64,000 nt of DNA from Coriobacteriia bacterium (lineage in GTDB: Bacteria; Actinomycetota; Coriobacteriia; Anaerosomatales; Anaerosomataceae). Location: contig JAUSBK010000013.1 in NCBI GenBank assembly GCA_030652115.1, positions 1-64,000 of the forward strand, given 5' to 3'. Both the position numbers and the translations under genes were made by a program. How positions within the stretch are numbered: position 1 is the stretch's first letter; the number at the start of each line of letters is the position of its first letter. Below the pieces are notes generated by a model. That model did no database searches. It was not told where the DNA came from and was given only the letters and a program-made list of their open reading frames with translations. This document shows, piece by piece, positions 15,695 through 24,430 of the stretch.

Positions 15695-16879
15695 GTGAAG
15701 ACGTTGATGAGAGTACGCTCGATTTCGTTTCTACTGGCACTCTCGCTTGTAGCGGTGCTCGCAGTTCCAGCCGTAGGCATGGCTGCGGAGCCCACGCTCA
15801 ACCTGGGAACCAGCGCGAGCTACGCGGTACTGGCCGGCTCGACGGTCACCAACGTCGTATCCCCGGGGACTGTGATCAACGGCGACCTCGGCGTGTGGCC
15901 GGGCCTCGCGGTAACCGGGTTCCCGCCGGGGGTAGTAACCCCGCCTGGAGCGATTCACGCTGGCGATGCCGCTGCCCAGCAAGCTCAGAGCGATCTAACG
16001 GCCGCCTATCTCAACGCCGCGGGCCGTACGCCGGTCACCCAGAACTTGAGCGGTCAGGATCTGGGCGGACTCACCCTCACGCCTGGCATCTACAAGTTCG
16101 ACAGCTCTGCTCAGTTGACCGGGACGCTGACGCTCGACGCGCAGGGCGACCCGGACGCTGTCTGGGTCTTCCAGATCGCCTCCACGCTCACCACTGCTTC
16201 GAACAGCAGCGTGAACCTCATCAACGAGGCTCGCTTCTGCCGTGTCTTCTTCCAAGTCGGGACTTCTGCGACCCTGGGAACTGGCACCGACTTCTACGGC
16301 CACATCTTGGCGCTGACCTCCATCACCGCCAATACCGGCGCGACGGTGACCGGACAGCTACTGGCCCAAAACGGCGCGGTCACTCTCGACGAGAACGTGA
16401 TCACGAGTGGTGTCTGCGCCACCTCGCGCGTGATCGACATAGACAAGAGCGCGAATCCCGCGTCGCTGACTGCGCCAGGTCCTGTTACCTATACCTACCT
16501 CGTGACCAACCCTGGTAGCGTCGTCTTGGGAAACATCGTAGTCACGGACGATAAGATCAGCCTCGTCACGTACGTCTCCGGCGACACGAACGGGGACAGC
16601 CTACTGCAGCCGGGCGAGACGTGGCGCTACACGGCCACGGCAACCCTGGCAACGGCCACCACGAATACGGCGACCGTAACGGCCGACGACCGCGGAACAC
16701 CTCTGCTGACCGCCACAGACACGGCAGCTGTGACCGTGCCCGTCGGCATTAGGACCGTCACCGGTGGACAACTCCCAAGGACCTCTACCCCTTGGTACAA
16801 CGTGCTTGTTGCGAGCATCGCGGTCATGTTGCTCGGGGCGGTGGGTCTTTCGAGAGCCACCAGAAGGATCAATGACTGA
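15695..16879 (+). CDS. Exported DUF3494 (ice-binding-like) surface protein with sortase signal
   Basis: 394 residues from GTG 15695 (ATG 15707 also possible). A signal peptide (SFLLALSLVAVLAVPAVGMAAE) precedes a DUF3494 ice-binding-like beta-solenoid domain (about 35-245; NLGTSASYAVLAGSTVTN, LTPGIYKF). Next comes a DUF11/DUF7507-like repeat of about 100 residues (IDIDKSANP, QPGETWRYTATA). The C-terminus, 35 residues from the end, is LPRTS, a hydrophobic span and a basic tail: a sortase cell-wall sorting signal with S in place of G. The stop overlaps the sortase gene. Confidence 0.88.
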   Translation: MKTLMRVRSISFLLALSLVAVLAVPAVGMAAEPTLNLGTSASYAVLAGSTVTNVVSPGTVINGDLGVWPGLAVTGFPPGVVTPPGAIHAGDAAAQQAQSDLTAAYLNAAGRTPVTQNLSGQDLGGLTLTPGIYKFDSSAQLTGTLTLDAQGDPDAVWVFQIASTLTTASNSSVNLINEARFCRVFFQVGTSATLGTGTDFYGHILALTSITANTGATVTGQLLAQNGAVTLDENVITSGVCATSRVIDIDKSANPASLTAPGPVTYTYLVTNPGSVVLGNIVVTDDKISLVTYVSGDTNGDSLLQPGETWRYTATATLATATTNTATVTADDRGTPLLTATDTAAVTVPVGIRTVTGGQLPRTSTPWYNVLVASIAVMLLGAVGLSRATRRIND

Positions 16880-17522
16880 GACCAAGCGCTCACGAGCCAA
16901 GCCTTCGCTCGGCGTCATCCTGTCTCTGGGGTGCCTGGCTCTCGGAATCGCAGGTCTGGTCTGGGCTGGGCTGAACATCGGGACGCAGCTGCTGCGTCCC
17001 GATGTCGCCGATTCCGGCCTTGTAGCCCCGGCGGTGGTGAAGCAGAAACCGCAAGGAGGGTATGCCGAGTCGGTCGTCCCCTCCGACCCGCCCGTCCCGC
17101 AGGTTCTCTATCCCGTACGTCCCGCCGAGGGCGACCCCGTCGGGACGCTCCTGATTCCGGCTCTCGACCAGACGCTGCCGATAGTCGAGGGGACCGGCGA
17201 CGACGAGCTCAAGGAGGGCGTGGGGCACTACGTCCAGAGCGTGCTCCCCGGGGAGCCGGACAACTGCGTTCTCTCGGCGCATCGCGATACGCACTTCTCG
17301 GGCTTGGGGGCGCTGAAGGTCGGCGATTGGCTGATCGTCCAGACATCGGCTGGCACGTTCTCGTATGAGATCAGCGTTATCCGGATCGTCGACAAGGACG
17401 ATCGAACGGTGATCGTGCCCACGGATCACGCAGTCCTGACGCTGAGCACCTGTTACCCGTTCGACTATGTTGGAAGTGCCCCGGATCGCTACATCATCAG
17501 CGCGGATGCGGTTGTTCCGTAG
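16872..17522 (+). CDS. Class D sortase
   Basis: 216 residues; ATG 16872 overlaps the previous gene by 8 bases, AGAAGGA upstream. It has one N-terminal membrane anchor (about 14-33), a linker, and the sortase barrel with catalytic His137 in SAHRDTHF, Cys194 in LSTCYPF and Arg206 in APDRYII. The enzyme should join the preceding LPRTS protein to the cell wall. Dedicated substrate-sortase pairs like this are common on mobile or accessory segments. Confidence 0.93.
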   Translation: MTETKRSRAKPSLGVILSLGCLALGIAGLVWAGLNIGTQLLRPDVADSGLVAPAVVKQKPQGGYAESVVPSDPPVPQVLYPVRPAEGDPVGTLLIPALDQTLPIVEGTGDDELKEGVGHYVQSVLPGEPDNCVLSAHRDTHFSGLGALKVGDWLIVQTSAGTFSYEISVIRIVDKDDRTVIVPTDHAVLTLSTCYPFDYVGSAPDRYIISADAVVP

Positions 17523-17524
17523 CC

Positions 17525-17570
17525 GGAAACCCCCGTGTTGGCGGCCCAAGCCGGTCACTGGCCACCATGG
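17525..17570 (+). repeat. Degenerate tRNA-Phe 3' half, copy 3
   Basis: 46 bases beginning two bases after the sortase stop match 13851-13896 at 37 positions, including CCCCGTGT, GGCGG and CACTGGCCACCAT up to the CCA end. The 5' half of the tRNA is absent, so it is not a working tRNA. It marks the right edge of the 13.9-17.6 kb cassette. Confidence 0.75.
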
Positions 17571-17579
17571 AACACCAAG

Positions 17580-17606
17580 GCCGGCCCCGCAGGGGCGCCG
17601 GTCTTC
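17580..17606. terminator. Terminator between sortase and ABC permease
   Basis: GCCGGC-CCC and GGGGC-GCCGGT form a bulged hairpin (17580-17602), followed by CTTCTC on the plus strand. It separates two convergent genes. Confidence 0.5.
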
Positions 17607-17612
17607 TCATGC

Positions 17613-18410
17613 CTAGATGCTCAAGTCCCTCGCATTGTAGAAGCGGTACGTCCCGACGATTGCGGCGACGATGATCACGACGGAGAGACCCACGAAGACC
17701 GGGTCCAGCGCCCCGTCGGTCATGAGGTTTCCGGCCTCGAAGTACTTGAACGGCGTGAGGTACTTCAAGAAGTCCAGGTCCGCGTTCAAGTTGACCACGT
17801 AGAAGAGCAGGAACGTCCCGAACATGATGGAGGTCGCCCGCGAGGCGGCCGTCTTCGGCTTCCGGCTGCTTCCGGCCACAGCCGCGCCGATCGCAAAGAA
17901 GATCACCTGCAGGAAGAACAGACCGATCATCAGCAGGACGATGTCGCTGCCAAACGGCGCGTCTTTGTTGAAGAAGTCGACGAAGTAGAACGACGAGACT
18001 GCGGTCACCAGGTTCAAGACGACGAGGTTCGCAAGCCCTGCGAGAAGCTTCCCGGACAGAACCCTGCTCCGCGAGGCAGGCTTCGCGTAGAGGAACTCGG
18101 AGGTGTGATCGCGCTCCTCCTTGGCGATAAGGTGCGCACCCAGGAGCGCGGCGTGTACGGCGCCCATCACCGCAAGGTAAAGGAACAGCATTCCGAAGAA
18201 GCCGGCCGCAGTGGTGAGGTCGAATCCGGTCATGCCGAAGACGGCCTGCACCGTGCCGGGGATCTGGTCGAGGATCGCTGTGACCGACTGGCCGGCCGCC
18301 TCGTAGGCGCCGTACTTCGCCATGCCGGAGTAGATCATCATCACCATGCCGAGGCTCCAGAACAGCAGCCCCCACCGGTGTGCCTTCATCTCACGCAGGA
18401 AGACGTTCAT
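17613..18410 (-). CDS. ABC-2 permease A of second exporter
   Basis: 265 residues; ATG 18410 with AGGTGG upstream. About six hydrophobic segments; the loop AKEERDHTSEFLYAKPASRSRVLSGKL is the conserved cytoplasmic part of ABC-2 permeases and has the counterpart SKEISGKTADFLLTKPVRRAEVVTGKL in the neighbouring permease. The two share the start MNVFLRE and length, so they are paralogues. Last gene of a three-gene unit with the ATPase at 19221. Confidence 0.88.
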   Translation of the reverse strand: MNVFLREMKAHRWGLLFWSLGMVMMIYSGMAKYGAYEAAGQSVTAILDQIPGTVQAVFGMTGFDLTTAAGFFGMLFLYLAVMGAVHAALLGAHLIAKEERDHTSEFLYAKPASRSRVLSGKLLAGLANLVVLNLVTAVSSFYFVDFFNKDAPFGSDIVLLMIGLFFLQVIFFAIGAAVAGSSRKPKTAASRATSIMFGTFLLFYVVNLNADLDFLKYLTPFKYFEAGNLMTDGALDPVFVGLSVVIIVAAIVGTYRFYNARDLSI

Positions 18411-18418
18411 ATCGCCAC

Positions 18419-19216
18419 CTATACGGCCGTGTGGATGTCTCTCTTGGCGAAGATCACGTAGGTCGCTGCAGTCGCTGCCACCACGAATGCAGCCACGACG
18501 AGCAGGTACTCTGCCTCAAGGCCGCCCTCGCTGATCATGTACGCCGGATCGAAGTACCTGAAGGGCGAGATCCAGCGCAGCTCCACGTTCTCGAGCACGT
18601 CCCCAATGGCCCCGATGATGTAGAACGCGAACACCGTGGGCAGCGTGACCGCCACTACCGACTTGATCTTGGGGATCGTCACCGAGAGCAGGGCCCCGAG
18701 AGCCATGAAGACGAGCTGGAGCAGCAGCAGCGTTGAGGACATCAGCAGGAGGGTCGCACCGTCGAATGAGGCCCCGGTCGCCACGACGGCAAGGTACGAG
18801 GCACCGATGAAAGCCACGCTCGTCACAAGGATCACCGCCAGCACCGCGGAGAGCTTCCCCGTCACTACCTCGGCCCGGCGCACCGGCTTGGTGAGCAAGA
18901 AGTCCGCGGTCTTGCCGGAGATCTCCTTCGAGATGATCCCCACGCCGAGGTTCATCGCATGGATCGATGCCGCCAGCCACGCGAAGCTCAGTAGGTAGCC
19001 ATAGAAGCCGAGCACCGACATGAACGTCTCGGGCGTGATGTTCACGAGCGCCTTGATCGCCTCAGGGAAGTTGGCGAGCACCTCGTTCAGACCCTCGATG
19101 TCATTCGCGAACGCAGGGTAGAGAGCCATGAACAGACCCACGATCCCGCTGAGTGAGATCACCCAGGTGATCGTCGACTTTCGGTAGGCCCTGAACTCCC
19201 GGAGGAAGACGTTCAT
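18419..19216 (-). CDS. ABC-2 permease B of second exporter
   Basis: 265 residues, ATG 19214-19216. Same fold as the downstream permease: a long first extracytoplasmic loop, then hydrophobic segments around VLAVILVTSVAFIGASY and MSSTLLLLQLVFMALGALL. It lies 4 bases after the ATPase gene and 8 bases before permease A. The pair should form the heterodimeric membrane part of a drug or lipid-type exporter; substrate unknown. Confidence 0.88.
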   Translation of the reverse strand: MNVFLREFRAYRKSTITWVISLSGIVGLFMALYPAFANDIEGLNEVLANFPEAIKALVNITPETFMSVLGFYGYLLSFAWLAASIHAMNLGVGIISKEISGKTADFLLTKPVRRAEVVTGKLSAVLAVILVTSVAFIGASYLAVVATGASFDGATLLLMSSTLLLLQLVFMALGALLSVTIPKIKSVVAVTLPTVFAFYIIGAIGDVLENVELRWISPFRYFDPAYMISEGGLEAEYLLVVAAFVVAATAATYVIFAKRDIHTAV

Positions 19217-19220
19217 GCGT

Positions 19221-20114
19221 CTACTCCTCCTTCTGGTAGTAGTGCAAGAAGATCTCCTCGAGGTCGGGTTCCTCGACCTGCAGGTCCAGCAAGTCGAGTC
19301 TCGCCAGCAGCCCGGTCAGGTCGTTCACGCGCCCGCGGTAGAGGAAGCTCGCCGTGTGGTTGGTGAACGCGAGGTCGCTGACTCCTTCGAGAGCGAAAAC
19401 CGACTCATCCACCAGTGTCGCCAGCTCGAGCGTCAGCCGCTTGGTGGCGTTCTCGAGGAGCGTCTTGATCTGATCGACCCGGATGATCGAGCCTTCCTTG
19501 ATGATCGCCACGCGGTCGCAGAGCTTCTGCACCTCCGAGAGGATGTGCGAGCTGAACAGCACCGTCGCTCCCTCGGCATTCTGCTCCTTGAGCAAGTGGA
19601 AGAACTCCTGCTGGATGAGCGGGTCGAGGCCGCCGGTGGGCTCGTCGAGGATGATGAGCTTCGGCTTGTGCGCGAGGCCCTGGATGATGCCGACCTTCTT
19701 CTTGTTGCCGTAGGAGAGGTCGTCGATCTTCTTCTTGAGGTCGAGGTCGAAGCGCTCCGCAAGCTCCTTCGCGCGCTTCTCGGTGGCCTTCGGATCCTTG
19801 CTGTAGAAACTCGCCGAGTAGCGCAGCAGGTCGATCGCGCGCATGTCGTCGTAGTAGAAGACCTCGGAGGGGAGGTAGCCCACTTCCTGGCGGATCTCCG
19901 GGCCGGAGGTAACGATGTCCTTCCCGAACACCTTCGCCGAGCCGCTCGTGGGATGGATGAGGCCGAGCAGCGTGCGGATGGTGGTGGACTTGCCCGCACC
20001 GTTCGGGCCGATGAAGCCGTAGATCTCGCCCTCCTGGACGGTCATGTCGAGGTCGACGATGCCCCGTGACGTGCCGTAGTACTTGGTCAGCTTCGAGGTC
20101 TCGATCACGTTCAT
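19221..20114 (-). CDS. ABC-2 exporter ATP-binding subunit
   Basis: 297 residues; ATG 20114 with GGAGCAGAG upstream. Walker A GPNGAGKST near residue 40, signature DLSYGNKKKVG (a YG variant like the YhaQ/EcsA group), Walker B LIILDEPTGGLD and switch SSHIL. The C-terminal extension ends in EEPDLEEIFLHYY. It drives the two permeases encoded downstream. Divergent from the small membrane protein gene at 20322. Confidence 0.92.
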   Translation of the reverse strand: MNVIETSKLTKYYGTSRGIVDLDMTVQEGEIYGFIGPNGAGKSTTIRTLLGLIHPTSGSAKVFGKDIVTSGPEIRQEVGYLPSEVFYYDDMRAIDLLRYSASFYSKDPKATEKRAKELAERFDLDLKKKIDDLSYGNKKKVGIIQGLAHKPKLIILDEPTGGLDPLIQQEFFHLLKEQNAEGATVLFSSHILSEVQKLCDRVAIIKEGSIIRVDQIKTLLENATKRLTLELATLVDESVFALEGVSDLAFTNHTASFLYRGRVNDLTGLLARLDLLDLQVEEPDLEEIFLHYYQKEE

Positions 20115-20321
20115 CTCTGCTCCATCGATCGCCCGCACGTTGTCATGCCGCACCAATCCAGTATCCACCTGTTGCGGACCACCGTGAACATGCGTTTCGA
20201 TGTGTGGAGGGCCCTGCGGGGGAGGCGGCTGCCGCTGCGCTCGGGCATATACGTACGAGGGCCCGGTCGGCCCACTGGGGTGGGACGACTGCAGTTCGCC
20301 CGGATGCGGACGGTGGATCGC

Positions 20322-20657
20322 ATGCGTGATGGCAGCGAGGGTTCGGCAGACCGCAGACGCACTTCGCGAACGATCCTGATCGCGGGGCTCGCGGTCCTTG
20401 TGGTCGTCGGCGTCGGAGCTCTCTTCGTCTCGACGGCGCTCGGGCACTACCACGTCGGCCGCATTGAGAGCACCCGCGGAGACATGGCCTTCATCAGTGT
20501 GGCGGACCTGGACGGGACATTCACCGCCGAGGTGGTGGACCCGGACCTGGCCGAAGGAGCCGAGGTGGTGCTCTACGTCGCAGACGGCGAGGGCACTATC
20601 GTGGCGACCTCACCGGGACGGGTGAGGTTCATCACCGCGCTCAAGGAACTGCTGTGA
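20322..20657 (+). CDS. Small membrane-anchored protein of unknown function
   Basis: 111 residues; ATG 20322 has GGTGGA upstream, ATG 20304 is an alternative. A basic stretch (DRRRTSRT) leads into one membrane segment (about residues 17-40), then a 70-residue beta-rich domain (GDMAFISVADLDGTFTAEVVD, VVLYVADGEGTIVATSPG) resembling an OB-like barrel. It is divergent from the ABC unit and lies 46 bases before the radical SAM gene. No family recognised. Confidence 0.65.
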   Translation: MRDGSEGSADRRRTSRTILIAGLAVLVVVGVGALFVSTALGHYHVGRIESTRGDMAFISVADLDGTFTAEVVDPDLAEGAEVVLYVADGEGTIVATSPGRVRFITALKELL

Positions 20658-20703
20658 GACGCTCCGGGCGCGCGGGTCTCGTCACGCGAGCGGAGGCGGC
20701 GCG

Positions 20704-22038
20704 GTGCAGGTGACGCTCATCAAGCCGACGCTCGGCCGGACGGAGCGCGGCGACCGATTCATCGACGACGCGCGCATGGAGCCGCTGCCGCTCGGCGTGC
20801 TCGCCGGTCTCACGCCCGCAGGCGTGGACCTGCGGCTGCTCGACGATCGCATCGACACGATCGACTACGACGAACCCGCTGACCTGGTGGCGATCACTGT
20901 CGAGACGTTCACCGCGAGGCGTGCGTACGAGATCGCTGCCGAGTACCGTGCGCGCGGTGTGCCGGTGGTGATGGGCGGTATGCACGCGACGCTGCTGCCC
21001 GAGGAGGTGGCCGAGCATGCCGACGCGACCGTGACAGGTGATGCGGAACGCGTGTGGGCCGAGGTGGTCGGCGACACGCACGACGGGCGCCTGCAGCCGC
21101 GTTATCACGGCGCGTTCGGCACACCGCAGCCCGGCAGCGTGCCTCGCCGGGATCTCTACAAGGGCAAAGGCTATCTCCCGCTCTCCTTACTGCAGTTCGG
21201 ACGCGGATGTACCAACCGCTGCGAGTACTGCGCGGTCACCGAGTACTTCGGGCACCATCACTACGCGCGGCCGGTCGCCGAGGTCGTGCACGAGATCGAG
21301 AGTCAGGGCCTGCGCGACCTGTTCTTCGTTGATGACAACCTCGTGGCCGATCACGAGGCGGCCAAGGAGCTCTTCCGGGCGCTCGTGCCGCTCAAGGTCC
21401 GGTGGGTCTCGCAGGTCTCCCTCGACCATGTGAACGATCCGGCGCTGCTCGATCTCATGGTGGAGAGTGGATGCCTCGGTAATGTCATCGGCTTCGAAAG
21501 CCTCGATGCCGAGTGTCTCCGGCAGATGCACAAGGCGCCCAACCTGCGAAGCGCGGACGCCTACGCCACCGAGGTGGCCGAACTCCGGCGCCGTCACCTA
21601 CAGACGTGGGCGGCGCTCGTCCTCGGCTACGATCACGACACCGTGGACTCGCTCCGCGCGATGTGCGACTGGGCGATCGGCAACCGCTTCACGTTCGCGG
21701 CCTTCAACGTGCTGATGCCGTACCCGAACACCCCGCTCTATGCGCGCCTTGCCGAGGAGGGCCGACTGCTCTACGACGGGCGGTGGTGGTTGCACCCGGA
21801 GTACCGCTTCAACCACGCGGCGTTCAAGCCTGCGCGGATGACCGCCGATGAACTCACCGAGGTAGGGTGGGAGTGCCGGCGCCGCTGGAGCAGCTTGCCG
21901 TCGATCGTGGCGCGGGCGCTCGAGCCGCATACGAATCTCGCCACGCCCGCGCGATTTGCGCTGTACTGTGCATACAACCCGCTGTTCCGACGCGAGACGT
22001 ATCGGAAGCAAAGCATGCATCTCGGAACACAGCCGTGA
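20704..22038 (+). CDS. B12-binding-type radical SAM protein
   Basis: 444 residues, GTG 20704. The first 130 residues form a cobalamin-binding-like Rossmann domain (TLIKPTLG, VMGGMHATLLPEE). The radical SAM core begins with the cluster motif CTNRCEYC near residue 169, and continues with FFVDDNLV, GFESLD and LVLGYDHDT. Members methylate or rearrange small molecules or lipids. Its stop overlaps the GNAT gene (GTGA 22035-22038), so the two gene products probably act on the same substrate. Confidence 0.9.
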   Translation: MQVTLIKPTLGRTERGDRFIDDARMEPLPLGVLAGLTPAGVDLRLLDDRIDTIDYDEPADLVAITVETFTARRAYEIAAEYRARGVPVVMGGMHATLLPEEVAEHADATVTGDAERVWAEVVGDTHDGRLQPRYHGAFGTPQPGSVPRRDLYKGKGYLPLSLLQFGRGCTNRCEYCAVTEYFGHHHYARPVAEVVHEIESQGLRDLFFVDDNLVADHEAAKELFRALVPLKVRWVSQVSLDHVNDPALLDLMVESGCLGNVIGFESLDAECLRQMHKAPNLRSADAYATEVAELRRRHLQTWAALVLGYDHDTVDSLRAMCDWAIGNRFTFAAFNVLMPYPNTPLYARLAEEGRLLYDGRWWLHPEYRFNHAAFKPARMTADELTEVGWECRRRWSSLPSIVARALEPHTNLATPARFALYCAYNPLFRRETYRKQSMHLGTQP

Positions 22039-23144
22039 GCGGCACATTCGACATTGGGCTGGCGCAGCCGGCCGACGAGCCCGACATCAGGGCGCTCGTC
22101 GGGTCGGTAGCGATGCCCGGCGACGTGTCGGTCCGCTTCGCCCGCGAGCCCGACTACCTTCTCGGCACGACCATCATGGGCGACCCGTGCGACGTGCTCG
22201 TGGCGCGACATCAGCTGGACGGGCAGCTCGCGGGCATCGCGTGCCGTGCCGAGCGACGGTCGTTCCTGAACGGCGAGGAGACCACCACCGGCTACATCGG
22301 GCAGATCCGCATCGCCGAGGAGTTCCGCGGCAACTGGCTCATCCAGCGTGGCGCGCGCATCGTTCGCGATCGCAGCCCGAAGGGCCTCATCTACCTGGGC
22401 GTGATCTCGCACGAGAACCCCCGGGCGCGTGCGGCGCTGATCGAGCGACGTCCCCCGGCGGGCCTGCACGCCAAGCGCCTGTCCGGTCTCACGACCTGCG
22501 CGCTCATCCTCAGGCGGCGACCGCAGCGCAAAGTGCGCTCGACAGGGGGCCTCACCGTCGGGACCGCAACTGCGTCTCTGCTCCCCCAGGTGGTCACATT
22601 CCTGCAGGGACACGGAGGCAAGCGACACTTCTTCCCCGCCTACACGCTCGAGGACTTCACCGGCGGGACCGCGCTCCGCGGACTCGCAGCCGAAGACGTG
22701 CTCGTCGCGCACCGGGGCAATCGCATCCTCGGCGTGCTGGCGGTGTGGGACCAGCACGAATACAAGCAGGACATCGTGGACAGCTACGGCCCGCGTCTTG
22801 CGCGCACCCGCCCGGCGTACAATGCGGCTGCTCGGCTACTCGGCGCGCATCCGCTCACTCCCGTGGGGGAGGCGATCCCGCTCGCATTCGGCGCCTGCAT
22901 GTCGGTTGCCGAAGAGGACCCCGAGGTGATGCACGCGCTCGTGCATGCCGCGTGCGAACGCGCGGCAGGACTGGGGAAGGCCTATCTCATGCTCGGCTTC
23001 GCGGACACCGATCCGTTGCTGCAAGTCGCGCTTCACTGGCCGCACATCACGTACCACAGCGACGTGTACGCGCTCTCGTGGAGCGTCGATCCTGCCAAGG
23101 TGCTCGATCGCCGGCTACCGTACGTGGAGGTGGCGACGCTCTGA
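22035..23144 (+). CDS. GNAT-fold N-acyltransferase-like protein (tandem)
   Basis: 369 residues; GTG 22035 overlaps the radical SAM stop. An N-terminal half with GYIGQIRIAEEFRGNWLIQRGARI resembles the GNAT acetyl-CoA-binding region (RxxxxG/A is weakly kept). A second half of similar size ends with LGKAYLMLGFADTDPLL. This two-lobed form suggests a fused or FemAB-like acyltransferase. Substrate unknown; operon context suggests it modifies the radical SAM product. Confidence 0.65.
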   Translation: MSGTFDIGLAQPADEPDIRALVGSVAMPGDVSVRFAREPDYLLGTTIMGDPCDVLVARHQLDGQLAGIACRAERRSFLNGEETTTGYIGQIRIAEEFRGNWLIQRGARIVRDRSPKGLIYLGVISHENPRARAALIERRPPAGLHAKRLSGLTTCALILRRRPQRKVRSTGGLTVGTATASLLPQVVTFLQGHGGKRHFFPAYTLEDFTGGTALRGLAAEDVLVAHRGNRILGVLAVWDQHEYKQDIVDSYGPRLARTRPAYNAAARLLGAHPLTPVGEAIPLAFGACMSVAEEDPEVMHALVHAACERAAGLGKAYLMLGFADTDPLLQVALHWPHITYHSDVYALSWSVDPAKVLDRRLPYVEVATL

Positions 23145-23164
23145 GGCGGGGCGAGGGGGTTCGT

Positions 23165-24319
23165 ATGGAGGGGCATCGGCTCACGCGCTGGGAGGCCACG
23201 TCGCTCATGGTGGGTGCGGGGGTGGGCGCCGGCGTCATGGCGGTGCCGTACCTGGCGCGGGAGGTCGGCCTGATCGGCCTCGCGCTCATCCTGCCGGTCG
23301 CCTGGGCGGCGAGCGCGCTCGTGCATCTCATGCTTGCCGAGGTGCTGTTCCGCACGGGGCGCGACATGCAGATCGTGGAGCTCATGCGCCTCTACGTCCT
23401 CCGGGGCCGGGTCGGGCAGGTGGTGCTGTGGAGTGTATTCGCACTCCTAAGCCTTGCGTTCCTCGCCAATCTGGCCGCCTACGTGTCCGGCGCGGGCGAG
23501 ATCGTCGCCGATCTCACTGATCTCCATCGCCGCCTTGCCGAGGTGCTCGTGTACGTCGTCTCGGCAGGTGTCGTGTTCTTCGGCCTTAAGGCGGTCGGCA
23601 TCGCCGAGCGCTTCGGCGCCGTCGTGCTCGTGGGCTTCGTGGCTGCGATCGGCGTGGGCGCGTTGGGCGAGCCGTTCCGGCTCCCGGCGGCGTCCTCGGC
23701 CCCGGCGACCGGCTGGCTCGCGCTCTACGGCATGGTGATGTACGCCTACTGGACCTTCTACAGCGTTCCGCAGGTGGTGCAGGGACTCGGGGACGATCGG
23801 CGCGGCGCGGCCCGCGCGATCCAAGTCGGTCTCGCCATCAACGGTGCGCTCACGCTTGCTGTCGCACTCATCGCGCTCGGCGTTTCTGCCGAGGTGACCG
23901 AAGTGGCGGTGATCGGCATTGCCGAAGCGATCGGCCCGTGGGCCGGCGTTGTGGGATCGCTCCTCATCGTTGCGGCGCTCGTCACGAGCTACTGGTCGGT
24001 CTCGCTCGCGCTATCCGACATCCTGCGCGAACGCACCGGCATCAGCCCACGGCTCGCATGGCTTCTCGCCACGCTGCCGTCGCTCCTGGTGTTGTGGCTC
24101 GGCGCGCTCGAGTTCCTCGAGTGGCTGCGGCTTGCAGCGGGGGCGACGGCCCTCGTGGTCGCGCTGATCACGCTGCCGATGTACCGCGCCGCGCGCAGGG
24201 ACGGGGCGGTGCGCGACCCCGCGTGGGAGCTCGGGCGGTGGGGAAGCCCGGCGATGCTCTCGCTGTGCCTGCTCGCCCTCGTGCTCATGGCGGTCGGATC
24301 GTTGGTGTCGGTGAGCTAA
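23165..24319 (+). CDS. APC-superfamily amino acid permease
   Basis: 384 residues, ATG 23165 behind GAGGGGG. About 11 hydrophobic segments; the first carries GAGVGAGVMAVPYLAREVG, the unwound substrate-binding helix typical of aromatic amino acid/HAAP permeases. A central MVMYAYWTFYSVPQVVQGL also fits. It lies 20 bases after the GNAT gene and is probably co-transcribed. It could import the precursor or export the product of that pair. Confidence 0.82.
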   Translation: MEGHRLTRWEATSLMVGAGVGAGVMAVPYLAREVGLIGLALILPVAWAASALVHLMLAEVLFRTGRDMQIVELMRLYVLRGRVGQVVLWSVFALLSLAFLANLAAYVSGAGEIVADLTDLHRRLAEVLVYVVSAGVVFFGLKAVGIAERFGAVVLVGFVAAIGVGALGEPFRLPAASSAPATGWLALYGMVMYAYWTFYSVPQVVQGLGDDRRGAARAIQVGLAINGALTLAVALIALGVSAEVTEVAVIGIAEAIGPWAGVVGSLLIVAALVTSYWSVSLALSDILRERTGISPRLAWLLATLPSLLVLWLGALEFLEWLRLAAGATALVVALITLPMYRAARRDGAVRDPAWELGRWGSPAMLSLCLLALVLMAVGSLVSVS

Positions 24320-24330
24320 GCCGTGCCGAG

Positions 24331-24353
24331 GGCGCGCGAAGGGCTGGCGCGCC
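24331..24353 (+). terminator. Hairpin after the permease gene
   Basis: GGCGCGC (24331-24337) pairs with GCGCGCC (24347-24353), loop of nine, 12 bases after the stop. No T-run follows, so termination is uncertain. Confidence 0.35.
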
Positions 24354-24430
24354 ACACGCCGAATCGTCACAATGGCTGCCACAGCGCCGCCTGACGCGCT
24401 CACCGACAACCGCGTGAAGGAGAGTCAAAC

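Noticed and set aside
17525-17570. A second functional tRNA-Phe
   Set aside because: Only the 3' half is present and the T-loop bases are changed; there is no acceptor 5' strand or D arm.
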